From the NCBI GenBank assembly GCA_020628865.1, contig JAHDEJ010000001.1, positions 298,395 to 362,394 on the forward strand: a DNA stretch of 64,000 nt. The letters are read 5' to 3'. Below, piece by piece: positions 1 through 9,539 of this stretch. Origin of the DNA: Acidimicrobiales bacterium. GTDB lineage: Bacteria > Actinomycetota > Acidimicrobiia > Acidimicrobiales > SHLQ01. The translations under genes and the position numbers were made by a program. The notes beneath the pieces are model-generated. The model worked only from the letters and a program-made list of their open reading frames with translations. It was not told the DNA's origin and did no database searches. Within the stretch, counting starts at the first letter, position 1, and each line of letters starts with the position of its first letter.

Positions 1-1257
1 CGCTGCCACCCGGGCGAGGAGATGATGCAGCCGTGGGTCGCTGGACCAGGTCGGCCAGGCCTCGCTGACAACGGACGCACGCAACTCGTGGGCGTCCTCG
101 GCGGCGGCGTCCGCCAGCCAGCGGTCCAGGTCGATCAGCCGCGGGCCGGCATCGATCGACCGGCGAACCTCGTCGATTCGTCGGATGATCGCATCTGCCG
201 CACGGGCGTCGTCGTCGCCGCCAGCCGGGCCGAAGCACCACTCCGCCCAGCGTCGCCGTTCGACGGCGCGGTCCGGTCGCATGGCCGAGTGCAGGGCTGC
301 GCGAAGTTCCTGTGGTTCGTCGCAGAGCACGACGGCCGTCTCGATCCCGGCGAGCAGACCCTGGACATCGACCGGCCCGTCGGCGGAGAGGCCGACGACC
401 GGACGGTCGCCGAGCAGGGCTTCCGTGATGCCGCCGCTGCGCACATCGCCGATGACCACATCGGCGGCGATGATGAGCGGAACAAGCGTGTCGAGATCGT
501 CCAACACGAGGATCGAGGGATCGATGGCGGCGAGCCGAGTGCGTTCGAATCGAAGGTTGTTGTGGTGCGGCTTGGCCAAGACGAGGTGATCTGACGCCAG
601 GTCGGTCAACGCCGGCGCAAAGCGATCGAGGCTGGAGTTGTGTGCCCACGTCGGCAGCCAGGCAACCACCGGACGTCCATCGTCGGCAATGCCGAGCTCG
701 GCTCGCGCATCGGCCTTCGCCCGACCCGTTCGTCGCTCGGCCGCCCACTTGGGGAAGCCCACCATCTCGACCTTCGTCTGCGGGCATTCGGATCGAATCG
801 CCTGCTCGGACAGAGGACCGTGCGCAAGAACGAGATCCATCCCGTTGTTGACCGGGCCGTGCCCGTAGCTGTCGACCACCGCGCCAACGCCGTACATCGC
901 TCGGATGCGGAGGCCCTGATAGGCCGAGAACCAGCCAGGCCCGGAAGTGGTGAGCATGGCATCGGCGTCGAGCCGGGCGCACTCGAGCCAGCCCATGCCT
1001 CGGCGCTGTAGGGACGCGCACACCGTCTCGTACATGTTCTGATCCATGAGATCGTCGAGGCGGCCGCTCGTCTTGTCGTCTCGCCAACCGTTCCTGGGGT
1101 CGGGCACGCTGCCGCGAGCACGATTCATGCCGGGCGGTTCGACCACGATCTGGGCGTCGACGCCGCGTTGGCGCAGCCGCCACCAGATCGGCTCCCACAC
1201 GGCCACCTCATGCGCGGCGTAGATGTAGAGGTCGACGGTGAACGGCGACCGGATCAT
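1..1257 (-). CDS. CDP-glycerol glycerophosphotransferase-like transferase (partial, 3' end outside window)
   Basis: The reading frame is open from an ATG at 1257 to the left edge (419 codons, no stop), so the C-terminus is missing. It starts MIRSPFTVDLYIY. It has the GT-B-like half typical of CDP-glycerol glycerophosphotransferases: a VVAWLPTW segment where the family has APTW, then a stretch DLDTLVPLIIAADVVIGDVR in which the family has its D-x-S motif. Here the usual D-Y-S-S is D-V-R-S-G-G. Such enzymes add polyol-phosphate or sugar-phosphate units to surface polymers at the inner membrane face. The start overlaps the upstream nucleotidyltransferase stop by ATGA, so it is the last visible gene of a four-gene operon. 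The family call is moderate. A nucleotide-sugar GT-B enzyme is the alternative. Confidence 0.6.
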   Translation of the reverse strand, partial: MIRSPFTVDLYIYAAHEVAVWEPIWWRLRQRGVDAQIVVEPPGMNRARGSVPDPRNGWRDDKTSGRLDDLMDQNMYETVCASLQRRGMGWLECARLDADAMLTTSGPGWFSAYQGLRIRAMYGVGAVVDSYGHGPVNNGMDLVLAHGPLSEQAIRSECPQTKVEMVGFPKWAAERRTGRAKADARAELGIADDGRPVVAWLPTWAHNSSLDRFAPALTDLASDHLVLAKPHHNNLRFERTRLAAIDPSILVLDDLDTLVPLIIAADVVIGDVRSGGITEALLGDRPVVGLSADGPVDVQGLLAGIETAVVLCDEPQELRAALHSAMRPDRAVERRRWAEWCFGPAGGDDDARAADAIIRRIDEVRRSIDAGPRLIDLDRWLADAAAEDAHELRASVVSEAWPTWSSDPRLHHLLARVAA

Positions 1258-1973
1258 CGCACGGTCTCCCACAGATCGATCGTCGGTTCGATGGTGATCG
1301 ACCGCGCCGCGCGCTCCCAGTCGCGGACCACGCTCCGGGCGCGCTGGAGGTCCTGTGGCGTGTCCACCTCGGCCGCATCGATCACGGCGGCTCGCATCGG
1401 CAGCGAGTCCACCAGCGTTTCGAACACGAAACGGTCGCCCTCGGCGATGTGGTTCGAATGCAGGTGCGCCATACCCGACCACTCGTAACCGCTGCATCGC
1501 TCCCGACTGAACGAGGTGATGAGAAGATCACTGCCCACCGTTGCGGTCTGCACGAACACGCCGTCCTCCGTGCCGGACTCGCCAATGGCGAGAACCGGAT
1601 CCTCGGCGGTGGCCGCACACGTGGCGAGGAATGACCTGAACGACGTCGGCTCGATCACGAGGTCTCCGTCGAGCGCAAGGAACCAGCGGGAGGAGTGCTG
1701 CAGGGCGCGACGCAGGCTGTGAATCGTGTGGGTGTGGGCAAAGTCCGGGTTGCGGACGAACACCACATCGGGGCGGATGCTCGAGACCAGATCCATCACG
1801 TCCCGCTCTCGGAATCCGACGATGACGCGCACCTCGGGGACGTCCTGCAGCAGCTCGAGCTGACGTTCGATCAGGGTCACGCCATCGATCTTCACCAGAC
1901 ACTTCGGCGTGGCGGCACCCAGCCGCGACCCGAGTCCAGCGGCAGCGATCACAGCGAGTTCAACAGCTGGCAC
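1254..1973 (-). CDS. Nucleotidyltransferase (LicC/MobA-like NTP transferase)
   Basis: 239 residues with the nucleotidyltransferase signature AAAGLGSRLG near residues 10-19, followed by PKCLVKIDG (substrate and Mg binding region) and ALDGDLVI (metal-binding Asp). The family activates a phosphorylated small molecule or sugar with CTP, GTP or UTP. The GTG at 1973 is preferred because the alternative GTG at 1952, which overlaps the upstream stop as GTGA, would remove the first beta strand. It sits between a HAD phosphatase and a CDP-glycerol-type transferase, so a cytidylyltransferase making an activated head group for a surface polymer is a reasonable inference. The substrate cannot be read from sequence. 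Confidence 0.75.
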   Translation of the reverse strand: MPAVELAVIAAAGLGSRLGAATPKCLVKIDGVTLIERQLELLQDVPEVRVIVGFRERDVMDLVSSIRPDVVFVRNPDFAHTHTIHSLRRALQHSSRWFLALDGDLVIEPTSFRSFLATCAATAEDPVLAIGESGTEDGVFVQTATVGSDLLITSFSRERCSGYEWSGMAHLHSNHIAEGDRFVFETLVDSLPMRAAVIDAAEVDTPQDLQRARSVVRDWERAARSITIEPTIDLWETVR

Positions 1974-2554
1974 AGCCCGGCTCCATTCATGGCAACGAAG
2001 TCCGCCGCATCGAGTGCGGCTTCGGCGGGTGGATGCACTCCACCAAATGCGACCGCCACATCGGCGGCCTCGAACATGGGCACATCGTTCATGCCATCGC
2101 CCACGGCAACGACGAGCGTGTCGTCGTCCTGCAGCGCCTCGATAGCATCGGCCTTGTAGAGCGTGTCGGTGACGCCCCACAGCACGTCGTCTGCCGAAAG
2201 CGCCGTCGAGGTGAACGCTCGGCATCCCAGGCGATCGAGAATCGGCTGCACCCACAAGTCCAGGTTCCCGGTGGCGATCGCACAGTCGTCTGGCCGTTGC
2301 TGGATGAAGCGGACGATGTCGGCGTTGAGCGGCACGGTCGAGGTGATCTCGCGGACCCGCGAGACAGGCACCTCGGCAAGGAGCCGGCAGCGCAGACGGA
2401 ACGACGTGTCGAACGGGATCGCACCTTCGATGGTGGACTTGGTCAACGCGGTGATCTCGTCCTCGAGGTCGGTCTCGGCCGCGATGAGCGGAAGGATCTC
2501 GGCGTCGGTGATGGTGCCATCGAGATCGAAGCAGTACACGGTTCGACGGGTCAC
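1949..2554 (-). CDS. HAD-superfamily phosphatase (SerB-like)
   Basis: 201 residues. Motif I is CFDLDGTIT (nucleophile Asp near residue 10), motif II is the ATGN region, and motif III/IV is VAVGDGMNDVPMF. This is the arrangement of phosphoserine-phosphatase-like HAD hydrolases. The GTG start at 2554 overlaps the methyltransferase stop as GTGA. It is co-transcribed with a nucleotidyltransferase and a CDP-glycerol-type transferase, which suggests it dephosphorylates a precursor for polymer decoration rather than serving serine biosynthesis. The substrate is inferred only from context. Confidence 0.75.
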   Translation of the reverse strand: MTRRTVYCFDLDGTITDAEILPLIAAETDLEDEITALTKSTIEGAIPFDTSFRLRCRLLAEVPVSRVREITSTVPLNADIVRFIQQRPDDCAIATGNLDLWVQPILDRLGCRAFTSTALSADDVLWGVTDTLYKADAIEALQDDDTLVVAVGDGMNDVPMFEAADVAVAFGGVHPPAEAALDAADFVAMNGAGLCQLLNSL

Positions 2555-3315
2555 GCCGTACCTCGCTCGTGGATGGAGACGAACTGCGCCGTTTCGGCCC
2601 GGTTGGCCAGCTCCGGCGCAAGCTCGAACCCGTTGGTCCGGTTGAAGCCGACGAGGTGGTCCGCGAACAGCCGGTCGTAGGTGGCGACCGAGCGATACAC
2701 GGCGCTGTAGTCGGCGGCGAGCTCGTCGGACCAGTGACCGCAAAGGGTCAGACGTTCCGAACGGGCCATCGGCTCTCGAATGTAGACCTGGCCGCCGGGT
2801 GCAACCAGACGGGCCACGTTCCCGAGCATGGCGGCGCAATCCTCGTCGTTCAGGTAGACCATCACGCCGGACACGATCACCAGGTCGAATGCGTCGTCCG
2901 CAAGGTCGCCACGATCCAATTCGGTCGCCGAAAGCACCGTGGCCGTACCCGTACCACCGGGGTAGGCCACAGCGAGATCCTCGTTGGCGAGCCGGACGAG
3001 GCCCGGGCTGAAGTCCACCCCGAGATACCCGGCGACCCGACCGGCAAGATGGCCACCCCACCGAGCGACACCACAGCCGATGTCGAGCACTCGAGTTCGT
3101 TGTTCGTCGAGGTGCAGGTGCGGCATCACATCGCGCACCTCCCGCTCATCACGTGCGGCGGCAAGCGCGGCGCGCCCGTCCTGGTACATCGTGATCGTGC
3201 GCCGATCGAGGTCGTCGGCCCGATCGGCCCGACCTTCGAAGAAGGCCAACGTGTCGTCATAGTCCAGGGCTGCAACGTCACCGATGACCCTGGTCTCCCG
3301 CCTCAGTTCCGCCAT
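2551..3315 (-). CDS. SAM-dependent class I methyltransferase
   Basis: 254 residues. Motif I VLDIGCGVARWGG (about residues 77-89), motif II VDFSPG and a post-II aspartate region DAFDLVIVSGVMVYL identify a Rossmann-fold methyltransferase. It is the first gene of a minus-strand operon in which every junction is a stop/start overlap. The acceptor may be a sugar or lipid-linked intermediate of the polysaccharide made here, but this is inference. The ATG at 3315 is chosen because the frame upstream of it is arginine-rich and unlike protein, and because it leaves about 100 bp of divergent promoter space to the next gene. Confidence 0.75.
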   Translation of the reverse strand: MAELRRETRVIGDVAALDYDDTLAFFEGRADRADDLDRRTITMYQDGRAALAAARDEREVRDVMPHLHLDEQRTRVLDIGCGVARWGGHLAGRVAGYLGVDFSPGLVRLANEDLAVAYPGGTGTATVLSATELDRGDLADDAFDLVIVSGVMVYLNDEDCAAMLGNVARLVAPGGQVYIREPMARSERLTLCGHWSDELAADYSAVYRSVATYDRLFADHLVGFNRTNGFELAPELANRAETAQFVSIHERGTA

Positions 3316-3414
3316 GGCGTCCGATCGACCGCCTCGAAACGGAGTTGAGCGGCGGTGACATGACAGTCGTGTGTCCATCCTCAGCTTCGGTCTTCGAGCT
3401 CCGACGATTCGACT

Positions 3415-4365
3415 ATGGCGGAGACGGTGTGCAGTGTGGCGATCCCTACCTACAACCGACGGGATGTGCTCGTGCGCTGCCTCGATCACCTCGATGCGCA
3501 GACGGTCGGGCCCGAGGCTCTGCAGGTCATCGTGGTCGACGACGGGTCACCCGACGACACGGTTGCCGTCGCTCGGGAACGTGCGAGCCGGTTCGCCGAC
3601 TATCACGTGCTGACCCAGCAGAACTCGGGGCCGGGCGAGGCGAGGAACAAGGCGCTCGCCGTCGCATCTGCGCCGCTCACCCTCTTCATCAACGACGACA
3701 CCCTGCTCCACCCCGAGGCGATCGAGCATCACCTCCGCATTCACGCTGAATATCCGAAGTCGATGGTGCTCGGCACGTTCGAGTTCGTCGAGGAGTTTCG
3801 ACATGAGCCGCTCGGGCGCCTCCTGACGGAGGTGCCCTTGTTGTTCGCCTACCCGTTGGTGGAGGACGGTGATGAACTGTCCGCCGCCCTCGGGGCGACG
3901 TGCAACCTGAGCGTCGACACCAGTGCCGCGCGAGACGTCGGGTTCGACCCCTGGTTCGACTTTCCCGCGGTGGAGGACGTCGACTTCAGCATCCGACTGG
4001 AGGAGGCCGGGTATCAGCTCCGCTTCTGCGCAGCTGCACAAGCGAGACACGACCATCACCTGACGGTTCCGGGAATCATGCGCACCTCGCTCATTCGCGG
4101 ATTGGGTTCGGCCCGTCTGGAGCTGAAGCGTGGCCCGCAGCCCAAGTTCGTGGAGGACGTTCGCCGCTCTGCGGCTGACCGGGCGCACCTCGAGTCGCTC
4201 TTCGAAGAAGCAGGATCGGAGCTGACCGCGAGCCTGGATCTGGCCCACGGTGGCGGCCCGATTCCCGAGGGTGCCTACGACGCCGCCGGCCGGATCTTTC
4301 GGTTGGGCAACATGCTCGGCGCACTCGATGAACCGAAGATGGTGGCGTACGCCAAGGCCACCTGA
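3415..4365 (+). CDS. Family 2 glycosyltransferase
   Basis: 316 residues with a GT-A fold: CSVAIPTYNRRDVLVRCLDH at the start, VVDDGSPDDT near residue 42, an NDDT motif (the DxD equivalent that binds the metal and nucleotide sugar), and VEDVDFSIRL later, matching the ED motif of inverting GT2 enzymes. No membrane segment is visible, so it should be cytosolic or peripheral. It is divergent from the operon at 1-3315 and lies beside two more glycosyltransferases, which supports a surface glycan locus. Donor and acceptor are unknown. Confidence 0.85.
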   Translation: MAETVCSVAIPTYNRRDVLVRCLDHLDAQTVGPEALQVIVVDDGSPDDTVAVARERASRFADYHVLTQQNSGPGEARNKALAVASAPLTLFINDDTLLHPEAIEHHLRIHAEYPKSMVLGTFEFVEEFRHEPLGRLLTEVPLLFAYPLVEDGDELSAALGATCNLSVDTSAARDVGFDPWFDFPAVEDVDFSIRLEEAGYQLRFCAAAQARHDHHLTVPGIMRTSLIRGLGSARLELKRGPQPKFVEDVRRSAADRAHLESLFEEAGSELTASLDLAHGGGPIPEGAYDAAGRIFRLGNMLGALDEPKMVAYAKAT

Positions 4366-4396
4366 CTACAGGGACAACGTCCCCGCTCGTCACTGC

Positions 4397-5818
4397 CTAG
4401 GCCGCACGCAGGTCGACTCCGTCGAGCTCGTAGGCCGCTCGCAGAGCATCGAGCTCGATGGGCGGTACAACGTCGACCTCGACGTGGGCGAGACCGACCG
4501 CCGCCGCACGCTCGAGGGCCGCCGCATGCGCCGCCTCCACCACGTTGAGGTCCACGGACTCGTCGAGCAACAGTCGGGCCCGGACGTCCGGGCCGCCGAC
4601 TTCGACGAACCAAGACGTCAGCCATCCGGCCGGATCGAACGCACTGTCGCCGATGAGCGCAGCGACGTGATCGAACGCGTCCGGACACGGGTCGGTCCCG
4701 AGATCGAGCCCGACACGATCCGTGGTCCGGACGATTTCGGCGATCGCGGGCTCGGACCCCTCCCACACCCGGGGAAGGACGTGATCGAGTTCATCCGGCG
4801 ACGAGAGCAGGAATCGGGCCTCTCCCGAGCCTGCTTCGCCGGCGGATCGGAAGAGTGCGTTGGCAGCGGCAGGATCCCCGTCGCGCAATCGGCACATTCC
4901 GAGCCCGGCGAGCACTGCAGGATCGTCCGACCCGCGCAACGCCATTCGCCAGAAGTGCTCGGCCGTCTCCGGGGCATCGGCCGCCAAAAACTCCGCGGCG
5001 ATGAAGCTCGCCGCCCAGGAACGGGAACGAACGTCGTTGGCCAACGCCAGCTCGGGAACGAGACGATCGAGTCCGTAGCGGTCCGCCATCGCCACGGCAC
5101 ATTCCCGGTGCGTTCGTTCGATGGTCTCCCGTCGAGCGGTCGCCGTCGAGTGGCTTCCCTCATGCAACCGGTAGCGGATGAGGCGATCCGGCAGGCCAAG
5201 AAAGCGGCAGCCGTGCACGACCGCCTTGAACCAGAACTGGTGGTCGTGCATGTCGCCGACCTCCTGGAGGCCGATGCGTCGGAGGATGCCGCGGCGAAAC
5301 ATGGTCGTCGGGTTCGGAATCGGGTTGCCGACGATGAACTGCCATGGCCGGGGCGGCGCACTCGGATACGGAGAGTCGTAGCGTCGAAAGCCGCCGTGCA
5401 GCACCCGCCCAGCCGCATCGATGAACACCGCATCGTGCATGCAGACGTCGAGCTGCTCGTCGTCGGCGAAGGCCGCGACCTGGCGTTCCAGCTTGGTCGG
5501 ATGCCAAAGATCATCGGCGTTCGCCATGGCAATGAGCTCGTGGTTCGTCATCGCAATCCCGGCGTTCACGGTTTCGTGGAGCCGCTGGCGTCCGCGCGCC
5601 GCCTGATGTTGCACCCGAATTCGTGTGTCCTCCGCCGCCGCTGCGGCCAGCAGCCCGGGGGTGCCATCGGTGGATCCGTCGTCGACCACACAGAGCTCGA
5701 AGTGCTCGTGGGTTTGGACCTGGATCGCTTCGAGTGCCGCTGCAAGATACGGCTCGCCATTGTGCACGTACAGCACGATGCTCACCGGGGTGATCGATCC
5801 AGTTCGGGTTCCCGCCAT
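4397..5818 (-). CDS. Family 2 glycosyltransferase with C-terminal helical region
   Basis: 473 residues from the ATG at 5818. The frame continues 19 codons further upstream, but that part is less protein-like. The GT2 domain occupies about the first 240 residues: VSIVLYVHNGEPYL, then CVVDDGSTDGTPG, then an NADDLWHP metal-binding motif, and an acceptor-side GDMHDHQFW. The second half is alanine-rich and helical with a TPR-like stretch (GLGMCRLRDGDPAAANALFR) that could bind partners. It converges with the plus-strand GT2 gene ending at 4365. Role in a surface polysaccharide is inferred from the neighbours. Confidence 0.85.
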   Translation of the reverse strand: MAGTRTGSITPVSIVLYVHNGEPYLAAALEAIQVQTHEHFELCVVDDGSTDGTPGLLAAAAAEDTRIRVQHQAARGRQRLHETVNAGIAMTNHELIAMANADDLWHPTKLERQVAAFADDEQLDVCMHDAVFIDAAGRVLHGGFRRYDSPYPSAPPRPWQFIVGNPIPNPTTMFRRGILRRIGLQEVGDMHDHQFWFKAVVHGCRFLGLPDRLIRYRLHEGSHSTATARRETIERTHRECAVAMADRYGLDRLVPELALANDVRSRSWAASFIAAEFLAADAPETAEHFWRMALRGSDDPAVLAGLGMCRLRDGDPAAANALFRSAGEAGSGEARFLLSSPDELDHVLPRVWEGSEPAIAEIVRTTDRVGLDLGTDPCPDAFDHVAALIGDSAFDPAGWLTSWFVEVGGPDVRARLLLDESVDLNVVEAAHAAALERAAAVGLAHVEVDVVPPIELDALRAAYELDGVDLRAA

Positions 5819-5902
5819 TGCTCCCCATCGGCGTGGGCCGGCCAGAGTTGGGCCGTCCGAGGGCCCGACCGGCAAGTTGTCCGCAAACTGAAATAATCGG
5901 GT

Positions 5903-8575
5903 GTGGCGCGAAGCCGACAGGGTCTCATGGCGTCAACCCATCCGATTGAGCAGCTGTCGGCGGTCGTGCTGCTCGCCCACGGACCTGCAGCCGCCACGCT
6001 CACTGCTCTGCGCAACCTGGAGGCTCTCACGGCGGACACCGGGGCGGAGATCGTCGTCGTGGCCGGAACCGAGCCGGGCCTGACCGCTGTGGATCGGGCG
6101 ATCGATCGTGGAGTGACCGGCGTTGTCGACCACGGTCCGGCGGCACTCGCCGAAATCCTGGCCGACCGTACCGGCATGGTCCTCGTCGTACCCGACGACA
6201 CGGTCCTCACTCCGCAGGTGCTGCCGACCCTCGTTGCCGAGGCCACGAGGACCGGCCACATCGCCGTCGCACCCACCAAGGCAACATCGTCGGCGTCGAC
6301 GGCAGACGTTGCGAACTTGCTGTGTGCATCAGGCTCGGCGGAGCAACTCGAACGGCTTGCCCGCGAGTCGGCGTTCGGCCCCGGCGTGGAAGCGAACGGG
6401 CCGTTTGCGGTTCCGGCCGGTGTCGCTGTCTCTTCAACGGGAGAAGGTCGTCGGCGGCTGGTCGACCCGGCCCACCGAACCGATGGACCGCTCCTTGTCG
6501 CCGCGCTGATCGTCCGGGACGAAAGCGAGCAGATCGTCGAGTGTCTCGATTCGTTGCGAGGCATCGTCGACCGGGTCGAGGTCGCCGACACCGGTTCGCT
6601 CGACGACACCGTCGAGCTGGCCCGCGCCGCCGGTGCGAACGTCGAGGAAATCGGCTGGCAGGACGACTTTGCCTGGGCCCGAAACCAGGTGCTGCAGCGC
6701 TGCACCGACGCCGACTACATGTTGTGGATCGACGCCGACGAGCGCCTCGTGTGTGACGACCCGGCGCACTTCCGGTCGGTCCTCGCCACCTACGGTCGTC
6801 TGCATCCGGGCTACCGCTTCATGATCCACAACCAGGCCGCCTCCGGCGAGCGAACCCACTCGTTCATGGCCCGACGGATCGCGAATCCGAAGCTGGTCCG
6901 CTTCGAAGGCGCGCTCCACGAGCAGGCGGTCCGCCTCGACGGCGAGCCGTTGCGCGATGCCACCCTGGCCGGTGTGGCCATCGACCACTTCGGCTATGAA
7001 GACGCCCTCGTTGCGCAGCGGAACAAGGCCGACCGAAACCTGCAGATCGCCCGGGAAGGCCACACCAGGCAGGCCGATGCCACGAGCGCCCTCCACCTCG
7101 CCCGAGCGCTCGCGGCCGCATCCTCGGACGCCGATGCCTCGCTTCACGAGCTCGCCCCGTTGGCCGAGACCATCCTGTCCGGACCGGACGCGGGCCAGTC
7201 CCTCTTCCACAGCCTGCGCGGCCAGCTCCATCTCGCCGCCGACGACCTCGACGCCGCCATCGACTCCGCGACGGCGGCGCTCGAACTGGTCCCGGCCGAT
7301 GCCACCGCGGGTGCCGTGTTGGCGGAGGCCCTCGTGCAGGCGGGGCACATCGAAACCGTCCTGGAGACGGCGGCCGACTATGCGATGCGCCCCTCCCCCA
7401 CACCGCTCGTCGACGACCGCCTCGCCCACCAGACCCGGGCCCGCATCGTGTTCGAGTCCGCGGTTCATCTCGGCCGGTTCGAGACCGCGATCGCGCAGTG
7501 CCCCGACCTCCCGACCGACCTCGACCCGTGGGCGGCGTTGGCGAACCATGGCGGGCTGGAGGTTCTCCTCGCTGCAGCCGACACCGCCGCGACGTTGAAG
7601 GACGGACGCTACCTTCGAACACTCGCTTCGCTGCCCGACCTCACGCAGGCCCAGCTCACTCGCTGCCGGTCAGGGTTCGGCACTGGCCTGGAGAGCGACC
7701 TGGAGCGCCTGCTCGACGAGGTGGCCGACCACCTCGCAACGGTGGACGATGCCCCGGCCGCCCTTGCACGTTTCGAACAGACCGAAGCGATCGGCGACGC
7801 CGTGCGATACGCCGAACACCTCACCCATCAGCATCTCGACCTGGCGCTCGAACTGGAAGAGGTCGAACGTGGCCCCCAGCCGGCGGCGGCAGCCCTCGCC
7901 ATTGCGGCGGAGAGCCACCGACGGGCTCGCCGCACCGATGACGCACACGCCGTCGCAACCCTGGCGCTCTCGATCCACCCCGGCTCGCCTCGGGCAGCAG
8001 GCGTGCTGGCGGAACACCTCCTCCCCGACGACCCCGAGTCGGCGTTGCGGCACCTGGACGCTGCCGTTGCCGACGACCACTTCGTCCACACTCCGGCGCC
8101 GGTCCAACGAGACATCGCAACGAGCCGCATGAATGCGCTCCTCGAGGTCGAACAGCTCCGGCTGGCGATCTCCACCGCCGTCGACCTCCTCGATCTCGGG
8201 GGCGAGATCACAGACTGGGCTCCGTTCCTGGACCTCGCCGGCGAGGATCTCGAGGCGCTCAGTGTCACGCTCGGACTCGTCCTCTTGACCGATGGTGTGG
8301 CCTTCATCGACGCGTTGCCCCAGGCCGTGGGTCCCGAACGCACCGCCGTGATCTGTGCCACCTACCTCGGGATGGGGGGACAGAACCCGGAGGCCGTCAG
8401 CGTCGGCGTGCTCGCTGCGTCGATGACCGGCCAGATCGATCTCGGCTGTGTGATCGCCGGCTACGTCGGCCTGCTTCCGACCGAGCTCGTTGAACGACTC
8501 TGCACCCACCTGGATCGGACCGATGCTGCTCCGATCGCCGCCGCGCTGTCGGCTCCGCAGACCCTGTCGGCCTGA
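5903..8575 (+). CDS. Large two-domain glycosyltransferase with TPR-like repeats
   Basis: 890 residues. The first 180 or so look like a degenerate GT-A domain. A second, canonical GT2 domain begins near residue 195 with VAALIVRDESEQI, then DTGSLDDTVELA, WARNQ and WIDADERL (DxD). This is the SunS-like arrangement in which the glycosyltransferase is followed by repeats. From about residue 400 to the end it is helical, alanine- and leucine-rich, with TPR-like units. It starts at GTG 5903 or at ATG 5927; no ribosome-binding site clearly decides between them. It is divergent from the GT2 gene at 4397-5818. Confidence 0.75.
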   Translation: MARSRQGLMASTHPIEQLSAVVLLAHGPAAATLTALRNLEALTADTGAEIVVVAGTEPGLTAVDRAIDRGVTGVVDHGPAALAEILADRTGMVLVVPDDTVLTPQVLPTLVAEATRTGHIAVAPTKATSSASTADVANLLCASGSAEQLERLARESAFGPGVEANGPFAVPAGVAVSSTGEGRRRLVDPAHRTDGPLLVAALIVRDESEQIVECLDSLRGIVDRVEVADTGSLDDTVELARAAGANVEEIGWQDDFAWARNQVLQRCTDADYMLWIDADERLVCDDPAHFRSVLATYGRLHPGYRFMIHNQAASGERTHSFMARRIANPKLVRFEGALHEQAVRLDGEPLRDATLAGVAIDHFGYEDALVAQRNKADRNLQIAREGHTRQADATSALHLARALAAASSDADASLHELAPLAETILSGPDAGQSLFHSLRGQLHLAADDLDAAIDSATAALELVPADATAGAVLAEALVQAGHIETVLETAADYAMRPSPTPLVDDRLAHQTRARIVFESAVHLGRFETAIAQCPDLPTDLDPWAALANHGGLEVLLAAADTAATLKDGRYLRTLASLPDLTQAQLTRCRSGFGTGLESDLERLLDEVADHLATVDDAPAALARFEQTEAIGDAVRYAEHLTHQHLDLALELEEVERGPQPAAAALAIAAESHRRARRTDDAHAVATLALSIHPGSPRAAGVLAEHLLPDDPESALRHLDAAVADDHFVHTPAPVQRDIATSRMNALLEVEQLRLAISTAVDLLDLGGEITDWAPFLDLAGEDLEALSVTLGLVLLTDGVAFIDALPQAVGPERTAVICATYLGMGGQNPEAVSVGVLAASMTGQIDLGCVIAGYVGLLPTELVERLCTHLDRTDAAPIAAALSAPQTLSA

Positions 8576-8581
8576 CGCCGC

Positions 8582-9514
8582 TCAGACGTCGAAGACGAGT
8601 TTCGCTGCCGCCACGTCCTCGAGCGCGATGCCCGCAGACTTGTACATGGTGATCTCGACGTCGTCCCGACGGCCGGGAGCGGCCCCCGACACGAGTTCGT
8701 GCAGATCGCCCCGGAGGTCGTCCATCGTGAGCAGCCCCGACTCGAGCGGTTGGGCGATGTCGCCCGCGAGGATGCCGTCGGTCCGGGTGTCCACCCAGAC
8801 CGAGGCTCGGCGCACGACGTCGTCGTCTGTCTCGCGCATCGTCGGTGTGAACGAGCCGATCAGATCGACGTGGGCACCCTCCTTGAGGAGCGCCCCTTTC
8901 ACGACTGGCGTGGTCGCACCCGTGACGCAGGTGATCACGTCGGCGGCGGCCACCGACGCATCCAGGTCGTTGCTCACTTCGGCCGGGTAGCCAGCGTCCT
9001 TCAACTCCTCGACCACGCGAATCGCCTTGAAGGTGCTGCGGCCCCAAACCTCGATGGTGTCGTACCTGCGAACGGCAGCGTGGGCCTGCGCCGTCATCGG
9101 CGCGAGGGCTCCGGTCCCCACCACGAGCAGTCGGGAGGCGTCTCCGCGGGCAAGCCGTTTGGCGGCCACGGCCGACGCTGCGGCGGTACGCCGGGTCGTC
9201 AGTTCGTTGCCGTCGCAGGCGCCGAGCATCGTGCCATTCGCGCCATCGAACAGCAGCACGCCGGCGTTGATGGTCGGCAGTTCCAGCGCTCCGTTGTCCG
9301 GGAAGAAGGTCACGACCTTCACGGCGATGACGCCACCGACGACCCAACCGGGCTTCATCAACAGCGCGGCGTCGTTGCCCAACGTGTCCGGCAGCGTGTG
9401 CACCGTCCGCTCGGGCGCCACCGCATCCGGGTCGACCAGGATGCCCTCGATCGACTCGATCAGGGCGTCCCACGGCAGCGCCTCCGCCACCTCATCCGGT
9501 CCGAAGAACTTCAA
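8582..9514 (-). CDS. Ornithine cyclodeaminase / mu-crystallin family enzyme
   Basis: 310 residues. It has the family's substrate-side motif NELTTRRTAAAS (usual form TALRTAAAS), a Rossmann stretch LLVVGTGALAPMTAQAHA, VWGRS after beta 2, and an ITCVTGATTPVV segment. Members act as NAD(P)-dependent imine reductases, cyclodeaminases or amino-acid dehydrogenases, so the exact reaction is open. It ends just past the glycosyltransferase gene and lies 25 bp upstream of the end of livF on the same strand, so it is separate from, but close to, the amino-acid importer. A second member of the family is at 17282-18322. Confidence 0.8.
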   Translation of the reverse strand: MKFFGPDEVAEALPWDALIESIEGILVDPDAVAPERTVHTLPDTLGNDAALLMKPGWVVGGVIAVKVVTFFPDNGALELPTINAGVLLFDGANGTMLGACDGNELTTRRTAAASAVAAKRLARGDASRLLVVGTGALAPMTAQAHAAVRRYDTIEVWGRSTFKAIRVVEELKDAGYPAEVSNDLDASVAAADVITCVTGATTPVVKGALLKEGAHVDLIGSFTPTMRETDDDVVRRASVWVDTRTDGILAGDIAQPLESGLLTMDDLRGDLHELVSGAAPGRRDDVEITMYKSAGIALEDVAAAKLVFDV

Positions 9515-9539
9515 CGCTGCCTCCTTGATGATGGTCGGC

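Noticed and set aside
4250-5896. A 548-codon plus-strand frame opposite the GT2 gene
   Set aside because: It is Arg- and Gly-rich without any domain. The opposite strand codes for a clear glycosyltransferase. High GC makes long antisense frames common.
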